Source of the DNA: Dryomyza anilis | Taxonomy: Eukaryota > Arthropoda > Insecta > Diptera > Dryomyzidae | Length of the DNA stretch: 64,000 nucleotides | Direction: 5' to 3' | NCBI GenBank assembly: GCA_951804985.1 | Contig: OX638130.1 | Coordinates: forward strand, 126,369,593-126,433,592 | Shown: in pieces, positions 11,901 to 26,900 of the stretch | Numbering within the stretch: position 1 is the stretch's first letter | Layout of the letters: the number at the start of each line of letters is the position of its first letter | Program-made: the position numbers and the translations under genes | The notes under the pieces: model-generated | What the model saw: only the letters and a program-made list of their open reading frames with translations | Told to the model about the DNA's origin: nothing | Database searches by the model: none

Positions 11901-14900
11901 GATTTAAAGACAATTTCTGAGACTCAATATATCAATGCAAGAACACAACTGATCCTGGATAAGAACAAGATTAACCTGCCGATGCAAGAACGAGAATGGA
12001 CCTGCAAGATCAAAAGCAGTAACACGATTACCATATCATATTCTTGGTCCTGCATTTGCTCCAAAATTTGTGATATTGTACGATTTCCAATTAAAGTCGT
12101 TTTCAATTTTCAATTCGATCCAGAATTCGATTTTTTAATACCAAAAAATTGAATTTTAGTTGTCTAATATTAGAATTTCAATCGAAAGTGAATTACAGAA
12201 TTTGTCCAATTGACACATTTGCCCAAAAATGGTAATAGTTAATAACCACTAAGGAATTTTGGGTCATATGGCAAATTTTGAAGTAGGGAAATTATGATAG
12301 TTGGTGTGATGAAGTTAGTAGGAATTAAGAAAATGATAGTCGGTCTAAGCCGACTAAATACACTACACATATGTGGTAATGTGTGCGGTTACCTTTTAAA
12401 GTAAACCAGAGGTACCCAGGGTTTACGAATACTGAAAATAACTACAATGTACAAATGGTGAGTGTACCGAATTTCTATTTTGAAAAAACATTATTTTTAT
12501 ACATTTAAGCATGAAGCCAATATATATTTGACCAAATAAGTTCTCTTAAGCCAGTATAAAGTAAAATTCAACTGTTGATGTATGTTTTATATAAGGTATA
12601 TGACTATAAGTGGTTGGTTCACCGATCACAATAGTCAGATCATGCCATTTTTCAATATCAGACAGCGTAGGAACAAAAGTAGTCTTAATTAGAAGTTTCA
12701 TTGATCTAAATATTCAAGTTTTCCTGTAATCGTGATTTCAACAGACATACAGACAGATCGACTATATACAGGGTGGTCCGCTTTGGGATGCAAATAATTT
12801 AGGGACTAATTCCTTGGTTCATTTTATGAAAAAAATTGTTCTAGAGTTAGGGTATATTTGGATCACTCAATGATATACAGGGTGTTTTCAAAATTTACTT
12901 TACAAAAATGGATACTACCGTATAATTAATTATAACTTCTATAATTTATAGCCCAGAGCAAAAATATTACTTTAATTTTAAAGATAATCGATCATAGTTT
13001 CTAGTAAAATTTTAATATTGGCATCTGAATGAAAAATTTTGTAAAATAAATACATAATATAGTATTCTTTAAAAACAATAAGTTGTTTTTTTTATAATAA
13101 AATTGTATTTTGAAGAATTTGATAATTTAGAGTGCATTACAAGGAGTGCTCTGCGAGGAAAACGGTAAGTGCGAGATAAAAATTATGCATGAAAAAATTG
13201 TTTATTACACCATGATACATAAAAAAATTAAAAAAAAATAAATGAAATAAGAGATAAATATTTCGAGAAAAACGAAGTTTTATAAAAAAAAGGTTGAAAT
13301 AAAATTTTTTTTTTTACTTTGATGAGAAAAATCTCCTAGCATATCACATAAAATGCCAATATTAAAATTTTACTAGAAACTGATCGATTATCTTTAAAAT
13401 GAAAGTAATATTTTTGCACTGGGCTATAAATTATAGAAGTTATAATTAATTATACGGTAGTATCCATTTTTGTAAAGTAAATGTTGAAAACACCCTGTAT
13501 TTCATTGAGTGTTCCAAATATACCCTAACTCTAGAACAATCAGTCCCTAAAATATTTGAACCCCAAAGTCGACCACCCTGTATACCGAACACTTTTCCAA
13601 ACCGAATATGCCACTTTCTGGATGTTACATAAAAAATCTTGCAACTTGTCAAGTTTAATAAATATAATTTAAACATGTTTAGAACATAAATTTTATTATT
13701 TGATTAAACTGAAAATTCTGAACGTTGCGTATGAGATATGCTATTTTATAGGAACAAATAAAATCCATTCAATATTAAGTTCTTTATTTTTTGCATAGAT
13801 ATTGCGAAGGTACTTGAGTTTTAAGGCCCCCCTTCAACAAAACGTGTGCTAATTTTTATTATTATTAATATTATCAACTTTGGCTGTTGCCTTAAAAACA
13901 GTATACTATATATATTTATAATGTGAGTCGTGTATAGATATCGTAAAACTTTTCTTAATCTTTAAAAATTTATAAAAGTACAAACAAAACGACTGCTGAT
14001 GACGTCAATAAAAGCAGAGACACAATTGAGTTGGTGATAGTGTTAATGATAAATATGGTAGTGGTAAGTGATAAGTGGTAAAGGTAGGGGAATTGGGGCG
14101 TAAACGGACCTATGCTCTAGAGGTAGACATATGTTCGGGTAGCAGGTGCGGTGCAGTGTAAAAGAGCGACACGAGTACGAGAGCGAATATTGTTTAAGCT
14201 GGGGGCCGGTCTGCGAACGAGCAGCTAAAGTGAGGTTTTCAAAAAACAAAAAAAACTCGACGTATTGTAGGTCATGGTAAATAGAATTTGATTGAATTGC
14301 ATAGAAGAAACAAAAAATCAAGTATTTATACGAAAGAGTAGAAAATTCAGAAGTGACAGAGCGCGTAAGCAATACGAAGTATGAAAGAGCGAAAGAGGCA
14401 TTAGCGACAAAAGCTAAATGCAGCGTTGCCATTTGTCAGCAAAGCCTTTCATTTAATAAGCTTAAAGAAGACACAAAATATAAAAGCTTTGAAGCACACG
14501 TAGCTTAGGAAGTACAACAGACTTATGTTGACTTTTAATATAAAAAGTGAACAGCGTACAAATTGTATTAAAAACAACAATAACAAAAATCGCATTGTAA
14601 AAATAAAACTGAAATCAAAAAAAAAATATGCAAAAACTACAGATTAAAAGACGTCGTTTGCTAAAACAAACAATTAATTACTGAAAAAACACAAACCAAA
14701 TACATAATTTTGCCAACAAAAGAACGGAAGCAGCAAGACTGAGCAAGACTACGAACGATACAAATTAAACTAGAGCTTAAATTATGCTCAAGCTTAGCAA
14801 GCAGCTGATTCGGAAAAAGCGCTAGACTCAACAAATAACTATAGGCTCCGTAAACTGAGATTATAGTTTATTTTTTCGATTTTGTATATATATATAACAA

Positions 14901-17900
14901 CAATGTATTTGAAGAATGTACCGAATGAAAATATCATATAATTTCTAGTAATAAGAAATTTATTTATAGATAGTATTCGGCATCTCAAATTCGTGTTCCT
15001 TATTGATTCGCATTAAATAATGTCTAAACAAAGTGATTAAATTACTTTTAATTGTTTATTTTGAATTAAGCACGCAACATATAATTAATAATTACGAATT
15101 TTAGCTGTATTTCGTTGACAGATTGATCCAGTACAAATGATAGAACGATTGATAGATATATCGTTTTTTTTTTTCTATTCATTTAAAAACTTTAATTTTA
15201 AAACATTTCCAATTAATATTGAGAGCTTTTCATTGGAAATTGGTATTATAGAGATTTTTCATTTGAAATTTAAAAAATATGTAAAAACATTTTTGATTTT
15301 TTCATTTGAAATTTAGAAAATAACATTTAAAAAGAGATTTTCCATTTGCAATTGAGAAGTTTCCTAATTAAATCCAGGCTTTTTCATTTAAAAATGTGAA
15401 AAAATTGATAATGTGAAAATTACAAATGAAATGAAATATCCCAAATACATTATATTTAATTGTTAAACTATTTTTGTCCTATAACAAGTAAACTTTAATT
15501 TATGAATATTTTTATATTTTTTTTTTTTAGTTTTATTGTATTAAAAAAAAATATTTATTTTCGCATAAAGTTTGATTTTAAAATTAGTTACTACGTGTTT
15601 TACAAAGTACATACTTGATTTCGTTTTATTAAAAATCAAATAATTGAAATATGTTATACAAATTTGGCTGTATTAACTTTTTGCATGCATGCTTAATTTT
15701 CAATGGTGTTTCCGAGAAAAATTCTACACGAAACGAACACAACAACTACGCATTCGGTGGCGGCTGTAGCGTGTTTATATATTATATAAATAAAGGCAAC
15801 AAATTTGAAACACAAATACAAATGTTCGAAAGCGTTCGAAAAAATAGGTGTCAATTAAATTCGCTACAAAAAGTGGTAAAGCAAGTGAATAAAACAAATT
15901 AAAAATAAAAGAAATAAAAAATAGGGTAATCATCAACGATTGGCGATACTACACTACAAGAAAATACAAATAAAAAACAATGTTAATAAATTCATTGTAG
16001 AAACCAAACAAAAAACCTTTTTTTAACATAATTTTTAAATTGATTTAAGTTATAAAAAAACTGTTGTAATCGTAAAATTGAAATGCCATATGATAGTTCA
16101 ACTTGTTCACGTCAATTCTTAGAATTATTGTTCAAATCAAACAGAAATTGTAACACCGAAAAAATTACTGTAGTAAATAATACTACATTCATGTCTTTGT
16201 TTTGAAAAATGTATTTCTACTACATTTTGATCGTTTTTAAATACATTTGTATTCATTTAAAATAATTTATCAACTCATTGTATTAAAAATTCGATTTCTA
16301 CATAGTACAGAAACTGTACGGTGTCTATGTTTACTGCACTTTTTAATTATATGAAGTTCATGCGAATACACGACTGAAATATTTTTATTATTTATTTTTA
16401 TTTATATGTATATTTTTCTTATAGTTTTGGGTAACACTCTTTAGTTGTTTGTGTACTATACTATTAAATAGTTTACAGATTAATAACTCTTGTACTTTAT
16501 TTTTGGTGATCAAACAATTTTTAGTATTAATTCAAATCATTTTCTGAATGATAAAATTGTTTTTAATAAATAAAAATATATATTTTTTAATATTAATTAT
16601 CACAACAAAGTAAAATAACTACATTTTATAGTAAAATGTAAAAGGTATTTGTAGTAATTTTTCTACATATTTCAGAACGTATAAATAAATACAAAATTTA
16701 GTATTTTTAATACATATGTATTAAAATTTTATATAAGTTATTTTCCAAAAAAAAAAAAAACAACTACATCAATGTAGTAAAAACAAATACATTTCCTTTT
16801 GGACGTAAATCAAAGACATATGTATTTATATTAAATACATTTTTATTTATTTATATTACAGTAATTTTTTCGGTGAATATATATAAATATTTTTGTGAAA
16901 CAACTATTGAAATGTAATTTTAAGCCGTTTTTTCACTCTCTACTTAGAATAAAAAAAAATGTAGTACTGTTGAAAAACCGTTTTACCAAAAATTTTAAAC
17001 GCAATTTTTCCTACCATTGTCAAGACTAATTTTAGTATACTAATTAATGCTAATATTCTAATGCGTTTTTAAGAAATACGAAAAATTGTAATTTTTTAGA
17101 CAATTTTTTAATAATTTTTTCATTATTTAGGATCTAATGATAAGCAACAAATGATCTATAGTTATCGAGAGCTTAGCCCAAGCTAACTATCAAAATTACT
17201 AACTTTTTTCTATATGCTCTACTTGTAATAACAAATTGTATTACTCTTTTACATAATCCATTTTCAATAAAAAAAAAATACCTATGCATGTAATCCGAAA
17301 ATACCATGCTTATTATTATTGCATACTCAGTTTTTTTTTTATATTATGTAGTCTTTTTGAGAAAAATTATAGTTATAACTGCTATTATTAAGTCATTTGT
17401 ATGAAATATATACAATCATTAAACTTTTCAATTTTCGACGGAAACTTTATTAATGTGGTATATTTTAGAACCGATGAGAAAAAGTTAATAATTTTGATTG
17501 TTACTTTGACTTATGCTCTACATAACCCCAAATTATTTTGTTATTTATCTTTAGATTCGAAATGATCGAAAAAATCATCTAAAAATAGTCTTAAAAAAAT
17601 CAAAATTTTCAGAGTTTCGATTTAAATATCTTAAAAACATATTGGAATATTAGTATTTATTGATATATTGTAATTAGTATGTAATTCAAAGAAAAACTGC
17701 ATTTTTAATTTTTTGGAAAACTAATTGTGTAAGCGACTGTATTTTTTTATTCTAAAAAGTGTCTGAAATTTCGATAGTAATTTTTTTAAAAACATGACGT
17801 AAAATAAAAAAAAATATGCTGTCAAAATCATATGTTATGTATTGGTTGCCCACACCCAGAAAAAAAATACTATATAAATAATAATTTTTTACTATTAAAA

Positions 17901-20900
17901 ATAGTCAAAAGGTTAAAATAATTATTTTAATCGGAAAATACCATAAAATACTAGAAATTACCATGACATTGCCATTGTGTTTATATGAAAAGATTTATTT
18001 TTTGTATACTATAAAATTAATAATTGTCCTATTGACCAGTTTTAATGGGATTTGAGGTAATTTTTTTTGGGTGCATGGCAAACAATTTTCTCGGTTTGTT
18101 GAGCAGTGTTATACAACCGGTATTTTCAAAAATATCACTTTTTCGTATAGCAAAATTTGAAAACACGCGTATTTAATGAACGGAACAAATGACAACCAAT
18201 TTATGAACTATTAACACATTAAACAGAACATAACATAACAATTTCGGTCTATAGAGTAAAAGAAAAAAAACCCACAATATAAAGTTTTAAATTGCAGTGC
18301 ACGCAAGTCATGAAATTATGAGCATGAATTTTGAAAAACACCAAAAATGACATTTTAAATAATAAAATGACATGCATTAAATAAATATATATTTCTTAAT
18401 TTATGGGAAATTGTCTATATAAATTTTGCAATCTTGATGAATAAAAGACAGACTTCCTTCCTATAGTTTTATAATGGCTGAAAACGAAAATAAAAACCAA
18501 AATGTGGCAACTTGTCAGGGTTTTAAAATATAAATTTAAAGGGACCGCAACTATAGTCAAAATGAAACTGGAACTTAAATTAAACTATGACTTTTTATAA
18601 GGAAATATGAAAATAAATAAATTAAAATATAATCCAGTTTAAAATTGTCTTTGGTTACGCGCCCAAAATGTTTAAAACATTTGACAGTTTTATAATTTTA
18701 ATTATAGCGAAATAAACTATAGGAGAAGTCCTGTCATTTTCTAATGTTTTATTACTATTTTCAATTATGTATTTTGATATTTTTTAGGTATTAAAACAAT
18801 AAATACCTGGAGGCTGGTATGGCGCGTATTACATGCTGCGGCGGTGAAGACTGTTGTAACTGGCTGTTGGTGGGATGACTGTTGTTGCTGTTGTTGTTGT
18901 TGTTGCTACTACTACTACTGCTGCTACTGCTACTACTTTGTTGTACCTCCAGATGTTGATCAAACCCGAAGCCACTATCATTGGAATTATCACAGGGTGG
19001 TGGGTGTGGCCGTTGTGGAAAACGTTTGCCGGGTGGTATTTTGCCAGGACCAATCTGTAAATGATATAGAAAGTTTCATTTAATATATAATAATTTTATT
19101 AAAAAAAAAATCAAAAACTTACCCTGGAAATGGGATGCATTTTGCCGGGTAACGCTTTGCCGGGATGCCTTTTGGAGGGTGTGCGAAAGCCCTTGCGATG
19201 TATGCGCGGCGACATTGTGGATGAGGTGGACATTGTCATGCGCATACCTAAAAGATATCAAAAAATAAATTAGATTTAAAATAAAAATAATTAAAAAAAG
19301 TAAGATTAGAGAATTTAAATAAAAATTACAATTTTTTTTAAATTATTTTTTATGTTTTATGTACTCTTAAACTATAAAACCAATTTCAAAATGATTTTTA
19401 CTACTATCAATTCATGAAAACCAATTCACGATACCTCTGACCTAACTCTGACATAACTGTGACATAACTCTGACCTAACTCTGGCCTCACTCTGACCTAA
19501 CTCTGACCTAACTCTATTTTTTCTAAAATTGCTAGATTTTTCTAAAATTAAAACATCTTATAACGAGACAATATTTCGGGAAAACATGCAGCTAAAAAGA
19601 AGCTTGTGGGAATCGTACAACAGCCGTAGACAATATTTTTGATCGATGTGGTTAAGAAAAAGTTTTTGGGTGATTTTAAGCAGATTATTTTCTGCCCACA
19701 CCGAAAATATGACGGGCATCTGCTATAATTCCACAACCTGATATACAGTTCTCAAAATCTTTCATGTGGCTGTGTGTTTGTCGGAATATTTAAATATTTC
19801 TCAAATATTACAGAAAATTTGTCTCGGTAGGAAGTTTTTCGGCATATTTTGGGTACGGAAAGAAAATACGCAGACTTTGATACAAACTTTGCATGAAAAT
19901 TGTATCTAGGGGGTACTACCAAGTAGTCGTTTTGGCATTACCGCAAAACTGGATAATTGAATTTCTGAAAAAGGATTCATTTATTTTTATAAAAGCATAA
20001 TGTAAACCTGAATAGACATTCCTTAAATTCAAAGTACCGACACGAATAACAATTTTTTTACACAAAAATTCACATTAAATTTAAAGAACTAGAACAGTTT
20101 AATTTTATTATAAAATGACTCAAACAAAAATCATAACTCAGTATAGAATTAAATTCCGCGTAATGACATCAAAACCTTTGTTTATATAAAAGTAACTGAA
20201 ACATAAGCTGTTTCCTGATTATATTACTTATTTATGTTTTGTATATTTATCATTTTTTTTTAGTAAGTATTGAAAAAAAAGCAATTCAAAATTATATTAA
20301 ATTGGCGTATACTGCACTGAAGTGTGCAAAAATTCATTTAGATTAGTACTGCGTTTGCTATCATCGACAACGGACTAAAATGAACTTCAAGGAAACTCAG
20401 TAACTGGCTGATAGCTAAGTACAACGCCCTCAGTGCGATTCGGTCACCAATACCATGATAGCAACATCATTCATCCATCCATCCACCCGTCCATCAACAG
20501 CAACAACATTGTGACTGTAATTGTGACAACAGCAACCATCACAATCAGAATTGTCTATTGTTTGGATGATATTCTTATTTAATATATAATAATAAAATAA
20601 CAATTTAGAGCGCGCACTTACGACGAGGCCGACCGATTTACGCGTATTGTAGCGATTATTATTTTATTATTTTTATTATGATCATTTTATAGAATGTACT
20701 AAATTGATAACAAGTGTGTAAATGTGGGAGAAGACACTAACAAAACAAAAACTCAAAAAAAAAAACATATTTATATCTGCATAAATTGCCTAGGTTTTTC
20801 GATTTCATTAAATCTATTTTTTTCGCACAGAACATTGTAGAAAATTGGCAACTATGAAGTGTAATTTTATTTTATTTGGGGCTCATTTAGATTGTGCTTC

Positions 20901-23900
20901 GTCGTTGTTCACATGGAGTGGAGCATTCGGGGAGCGTCTGTGTGGCACTTAGTTACTAGGTGTTAGGCTAGGCTAGGCTAGCGCAATGTTTGCCTCTAAT
21001 TGGTCGTCAAAACAGTCAGCAGATCGGGCATTGAGCGAACGACGTTTACACTGCGCGATAGCGTTTGGTTCGTATGTAAATTTCAACATTAGCGATACGT
21101 AATACGAAAAATTTAAAGTATAAAAAGCATAATTAATAAATGTATAAAAATATAATTAATGGCGCATATTCATAGATACTTTAAAATTTATAATCAGCTT
21201 TTTGAGCATTTGACAAGTCGATTCTAATTTTAAAGTTGACTTTAAATTGTCTATGATTATGCGCCAATAAATGTAAAAATAATTAAGAAATGTATAAATA
21301 ATCTGGTAAATACATATTGGCTGCCATAAATACTTATTGTTAGTCGTAAATAAAAATGGCTTATTGCAAACAATTACACAAATCTAGTGTTTGAACAAAA
21401 CAATATCTAATTTCTTAAAAACATTTAAAATGTTTCCCAAGAACACTTTATACAAGTTACTTCAATTATTACTCCCAAACACTCATTTGTTACCAGTATA
21501 TAATGAAAGTGTTTAAGATAAGTAATAAATGTACACACAGAAAACTGGAAAACTGAATTTTCTATTGTTCGCCACTTGTGAAAATTTTTGACGTTTATTT
21601 ATTTCTTCATGTATCCATAATTTTTGGCAAGAAACTGGCAACCGAACTGCTGATAGACATGAGGTTGCCGTTTGTCATTTATTTTGTTAATATAATAACG
21701 TACTTAGTTGCCGTAACAGCACAAACGTCAAATTTTGGCAGAATGAAATATGCAATCATGAGGTTACGACAACCGAACATACAGTTGCGCGAACTAACAT
21801 TTTGGTTAGAGTAAGAAACGGTACGTTCATTGTAATGACATGAGGTTACAACAAATGTATTTCGGTTGCAACACTGAAACGTTGGTTCAATTAACCTCAT
21901 GCCAAAAGAGCATGATATTTCTTTGAGGCAAACACTAAGAATTTCCTAGAACGTAATCTGTTTTAAAAGCGTTTGCCCTAAATACAATAGCTTTCCGGAA
22001 AAATTGCTACATTGAAAGTGTTTGCCCCAAAAATAGTACAGCTTGTCACAAAAGATGCATCACTTGAACAATTGAACTTATCCGTGTCATACAACACTTG
22101 CACGAATAAACGTAGGTAAGCTTCTTTTGTCGAATAAAAAGCAACATTTTCTTATTGTGCGACATATGAAGCTAATTATTATCACCTATAGCCGCTGCCA
22201 TCAATTCATCATAATCGGGTCTTCACATCATCCAGAACAGATGACTGCAGAAACACGGCCGAAATTCTGTGCAAATAATCTGACAAAAACCCAGTCAGTT
22301 TAGACGACTTTTTGAGACGCGTCCAATGTATGAGAAACCTGTCCCAGGCATAATGCATCGATGTGTTGTAGTGTTTCGTTAGTGTCCATCAAATCAGTCG
22401 AAATAAAATGGTTATTTTCGGAAGTCGCTCGTTTACGCGACTTGTCGAATAATCTAACCTGGAACTCTGCATTATTCGACATGTCGCGTAAATGAGTGGG
22501 CTGCCGCAAATAAAAAAAAACCTTTTGCTTTAACTGAATTTGGCGAACACTATAAGTATTTCCCGGAAACACTTCAAGTATTTTTGGAAAACACTACAAA
22601 ATTTTGAAATATTTGTGGGAAACACTTCATATATTTGTGGAAAACAATTTCGTGTTTGTGGGAAACACTTCAAATATTTGTGTGAAACACTTTTCGTGTT
22701 TGTGGGAAACACTTGAAATATTTATGAGAAACACTTTTGGTATTTGTAGGTAACACTTTAACTGAATTTGGCGAACACTAAAAGAATTTCCCGGAAACAC
22801 TTCAAGTATTTTTGGCAAACACTACAAAATTTTGAAATATTTGTGGGAAACACTTCAAATATTTGTGGAAAACACTTTTCGTATTTGTGGGAAACACTAC
22901 TGATCATTTGTGAGAAACACTTCGATTATTTCCTACAAGTGAACTTGCAAACACTTTAGTGTTTGTTTGAGAATGTGTTTACAGGAAACGATATTTTTTT
23001 GATCTTAAAGCTTGTTCTATTCGCTTTAATACGAGTCATCAACTTCAAGAGATATTGAAATATAAACAAATATTCAAAAGTGATTTTTGTCCCATTTTTG
23101 TGACTTTGAACCACTGCTTTTCTGGAAGAAGTGGACGAAAAAATAAAACAAAAATGATCAATGCATATCTTGATACTCTTTATCAGTTTCCCAAATTTCA
23201 TTGAAATCAAAAAAGGTGAGTTCCAACCTCTGGTCGATTTGGTTTGGTATGGCCCATATACAGCTTTAAAATTGTTCAAAAATGATCTATAATCTGAAAA
23301 TCTAGAGCTAATTTCAAAAAGCTGATGCCTTTTGCAAAATCAGAGTAACAAATGTATCAAAGAATGGAAGAAACACCGCAAAATCAAGATCGACCATGCA
23401 AGAACAAGGGCCAAAACGTTACTACCATGTCTTGTTCTTGATTTCGCTCAACACAAATTTATATAATCATAAACAACTGAGTTTAGAATTTAAAATTTAT
23501 TTACTCAAATTAATGCTCAATAAAAGCCTAATTTACTGTTTTGTAAAATCAAAAATATTCCATCACGTATTTATGCCAAATACTAAAAAATACAATTCTG
23601 AACATTGATCGTATAAGGATTTAAAACAACAAATAAAACTATAAATTATAAATTATAACAAAATACCAAACAAAAAAAAAAATACACACAGCCAAATAAA
23701 AAAATATAATATACATTTTTTTAAGATCAAATAGACCAAAATTTCTTTACACAATTGTGGAATGTATAAATTATTTAAATTTGATCTAATGAACATTTCA
23801 CGATCTAATAAAAAGTAAAACAAATATTTACAGAATAAATGTACGATTTTTTTTACAGTTTTACGACGACACAACCTTGAGTTGGTCATGGAATCAATAA

Positions 23901-26900
23901 ACCAATCAACCACCAATAGATAGATAGATAGCTCTCTGCGTTGGGAGACATACAAATAAAATTTGCAATACAAAAAAATAAATCTAGGGGAAAAATTTGT
24001 ATAAACGTTTTTTAAAAAAATGTCGTTTTTATACATTTTTATAGACTATTAAACTAAACTATTCGCAGAAAAACACAATTAATGTGTATAATATCTAGTG
24101 ATTAATACTGTATGTGTTGAGAAATTACAGTAATTGTAATCGGTAATTGTTAGGTTATTTTTTTATAATACATATATAATTAAAAATGGTTCGTTTTTGA
24201 GCAAAATTTCTGTGAAACAATAAATATTAAAATTTGAAATTGTTTAAGTATTTCAATACAAACTATAATTTATAAATTTAAAAATTATTAAAAAAAAAAT
24301 ATTATTAAAAACATTATTATAAAAAAAAAAAATTAAAAATGATTATTAAAAAAATTATATAAAAAAATGTTTTTCGAAATATTACTCAAGTATTTTATAA
24401 TACACTACAATGTGTTCGATATTAATTCAATGCTAATTTATCATTTTCTTTACAAGTTCTAGCAAATTAATATAATTGCTTAAATTAAACAGTCTACCAC
24501 TTTGGAATAATAACACTACTCAACACGATTTAGCCCACGGACATAGTATACATCAAAATTCTATATGGGTAATTCCACATCAAATCAACAGGATTTTAAA
24601 TTTGTATCTTCGATTTTCGTGAAATTTAGATTATGGCTTTGAATATATAAAAAAAATATATATAAGTGGTTTTTTTTTCGAAATTCGAAAATTTCCAAAA
24701 ATTATGATGCTTCAAAAAAACACAACTTTTTCTAATAGAGGTAACTTTGAATGCCATTATCTAGGGCAAAAATCTTGATAAATGGATATTTTTGGTGTCT
24801 ATTATGCTAAGACTTGAATGTAGTTTTTGATTCCGGTATACATTATTTTTTTATAATTCGAATTATAATTATAAAGTTATTGTAAAGTGTTCGAACTCGA
24901 ATTTCGGCCAAAACAGCTATTTTGATTTGACTAAATTTGTTTTCCAAAATTAGCCCAAGTAAGAATTAACGACCGGCACAAGCCTGACACTACTGCTACT
25001 CAGGCCTGTGCCAACGCTGTTATCCAAGCTCGTTCCAAGACTGTGTCAAGACTGAAATGATAACTATGTTACAAGCCTATATCCCTGGCTTGTACCCAGG
25101 CTCATTTACAAATTTTATGCCAGACTTAATTCCCAGTCCAGTGCCAACACTGTGTTTTAGGCCTGTGCCAAGACTGTGTCAAGACTGGAATGATAACTAT
25201 GTTACAAGCCTGTAATTCAGGATTGTACCAAGGCTTGTGTCCCAGGCTTGTACCAAGGCTTGTGCCTTAGTCTTTAAACAAGACCTATGCCCAAGACTTG
25301 CGACAATCCTTGGAATACGCCTGAAGATTAAGGCTATTGGGCCTAATTTGTCATGGGCATTGCATTCATTATGCATTTCATCACACTTGAGAGTTGAGTC
25401 TGTAGAGAAATAAATATGTAAGAGGTTAACAATCAATTTAACAGTAATACATACGTCAATTTGCAGACTTATTGTTCAGACAACTCCAAAGAGTTGAGTT
25501 TTTCAAATATATTTTTTGACGTTTAAGTGTTCTTTAACATGGAAACAACACAAAAATGTCCCCATAGTTAACTTTAATTTACTGAAGTCAAAGTCTGTAC
25601 ACACGCATAACTAGGCATGGGACGAAAAGTTGTCGAGACGGAATTTTGAATTTCCGTCAGCATATGGCGGTTTGGATAATTTGACAATTTCCATATGTGG
25701 CTCTATATTGTCTCAGCCTTGTGTCAATATTGATATACCGAGGCCTGTGTGGAGTCCGAGAATGAAAATTGTGCCAGATTTGTGTCCAACATAAACTAAC
25801 AAGACGTGTTTGAAATCTGTGAATGACAAGTGTTCCAGTCCTGTGCCTAGATTGGTATATCAAGACCTGTGTGGAGTCTGTGAGTGACGATTGTGTCAGG
25901 CTTGTGTCTAACCTAAACTAACAAGGCCTGTGTAAAACCTGGGAGTCAGATTGTCCTAGGCTTGTGTCTTATCTAAACTAACGAGGCTTGTTTGAAATCT
26001 GGGAATGGCAAATGTGCCAGGCTTGTGTCTAGCTTGATATATCAAGGCCTGTGTGGAGTCTGTGAGGGACGATTGTGCCAGGCTTGTGTCGAACATAGAC
26101 TAACAAGGCCTGTGTAAAGTCTGGGAGTGACGCTTGTCCCAGTCTTGTGTCTAATCTAAACTAACGAGACTTGTTTGAAATCTGGGAATAACAAATATTC
26201 CAGGCTTGTGTCTAGCTTGATATACCAAGGCCTGTGTGGAGTCTGTAAGTGAAGATTGTTCCAGGCTTGTGTCTGGCGCGATATACCAAGCCTTGGTAGT
26301 CAAGCTTGTAACAAGCCTGGCACTTTTGTTGCAGCCTGGAAATTCCTATCTGGGTAGTTTTATTATTTCTAAATATTCTGTCAGAAATTTTGAGAGGTGT
26401 TTTTTGATATAAGGGAGAAATAATTTTTTTGTATATATCATATTTTTATCAATGACAAAATGTCAAAAGTAAAGAATTTTTTAAGCTCTTTAAAGTTTAT
26501 TCAAAATTACGTGTGAACATTTCTAATAGATATCTGAAATCAATGTGTTAAATTTTATTTTAGTTATTGATCCATAATTTTTTTTATAGATTTTTAGTTT
26601 TCAAACCTTACTTTTTCGATTTACGTCACTTTTGATTGAGCTAAATTTTTTTCGAAATTACCTCGGTCAATGTTTTAATGGTTTTTGGTGAAATTATGGA
26701 TTTAATAATGATATTACGTATAAATTATCAAAAATAGCAGTTATAACCAGAATATTGCTGAAAAATCTATGTTATGCGAAGAAAACTGAGTATTTAATTG
26801 GAATATGCATATTTTAAATATGAAGTAATGATATTTTTAGATTACGTGCATAAATATTTTTATTGAAAATGGGAATAGTACCAAAATTCTGTTCACAGGA

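Noticed and set aside
14043..14432. Minus-strand frame of 129 codons
   Set aside because: No recognisable domain, no splice partners, lies in the middle of an NFAT intron; base composition alone can explain it.
18844..19083. Plus-strand Cys/Tyr-rich frames at 18.9 kb
   Set aside because: Antisense shadow of the Ser/Asn triplet repeat in NFAT exon 3.
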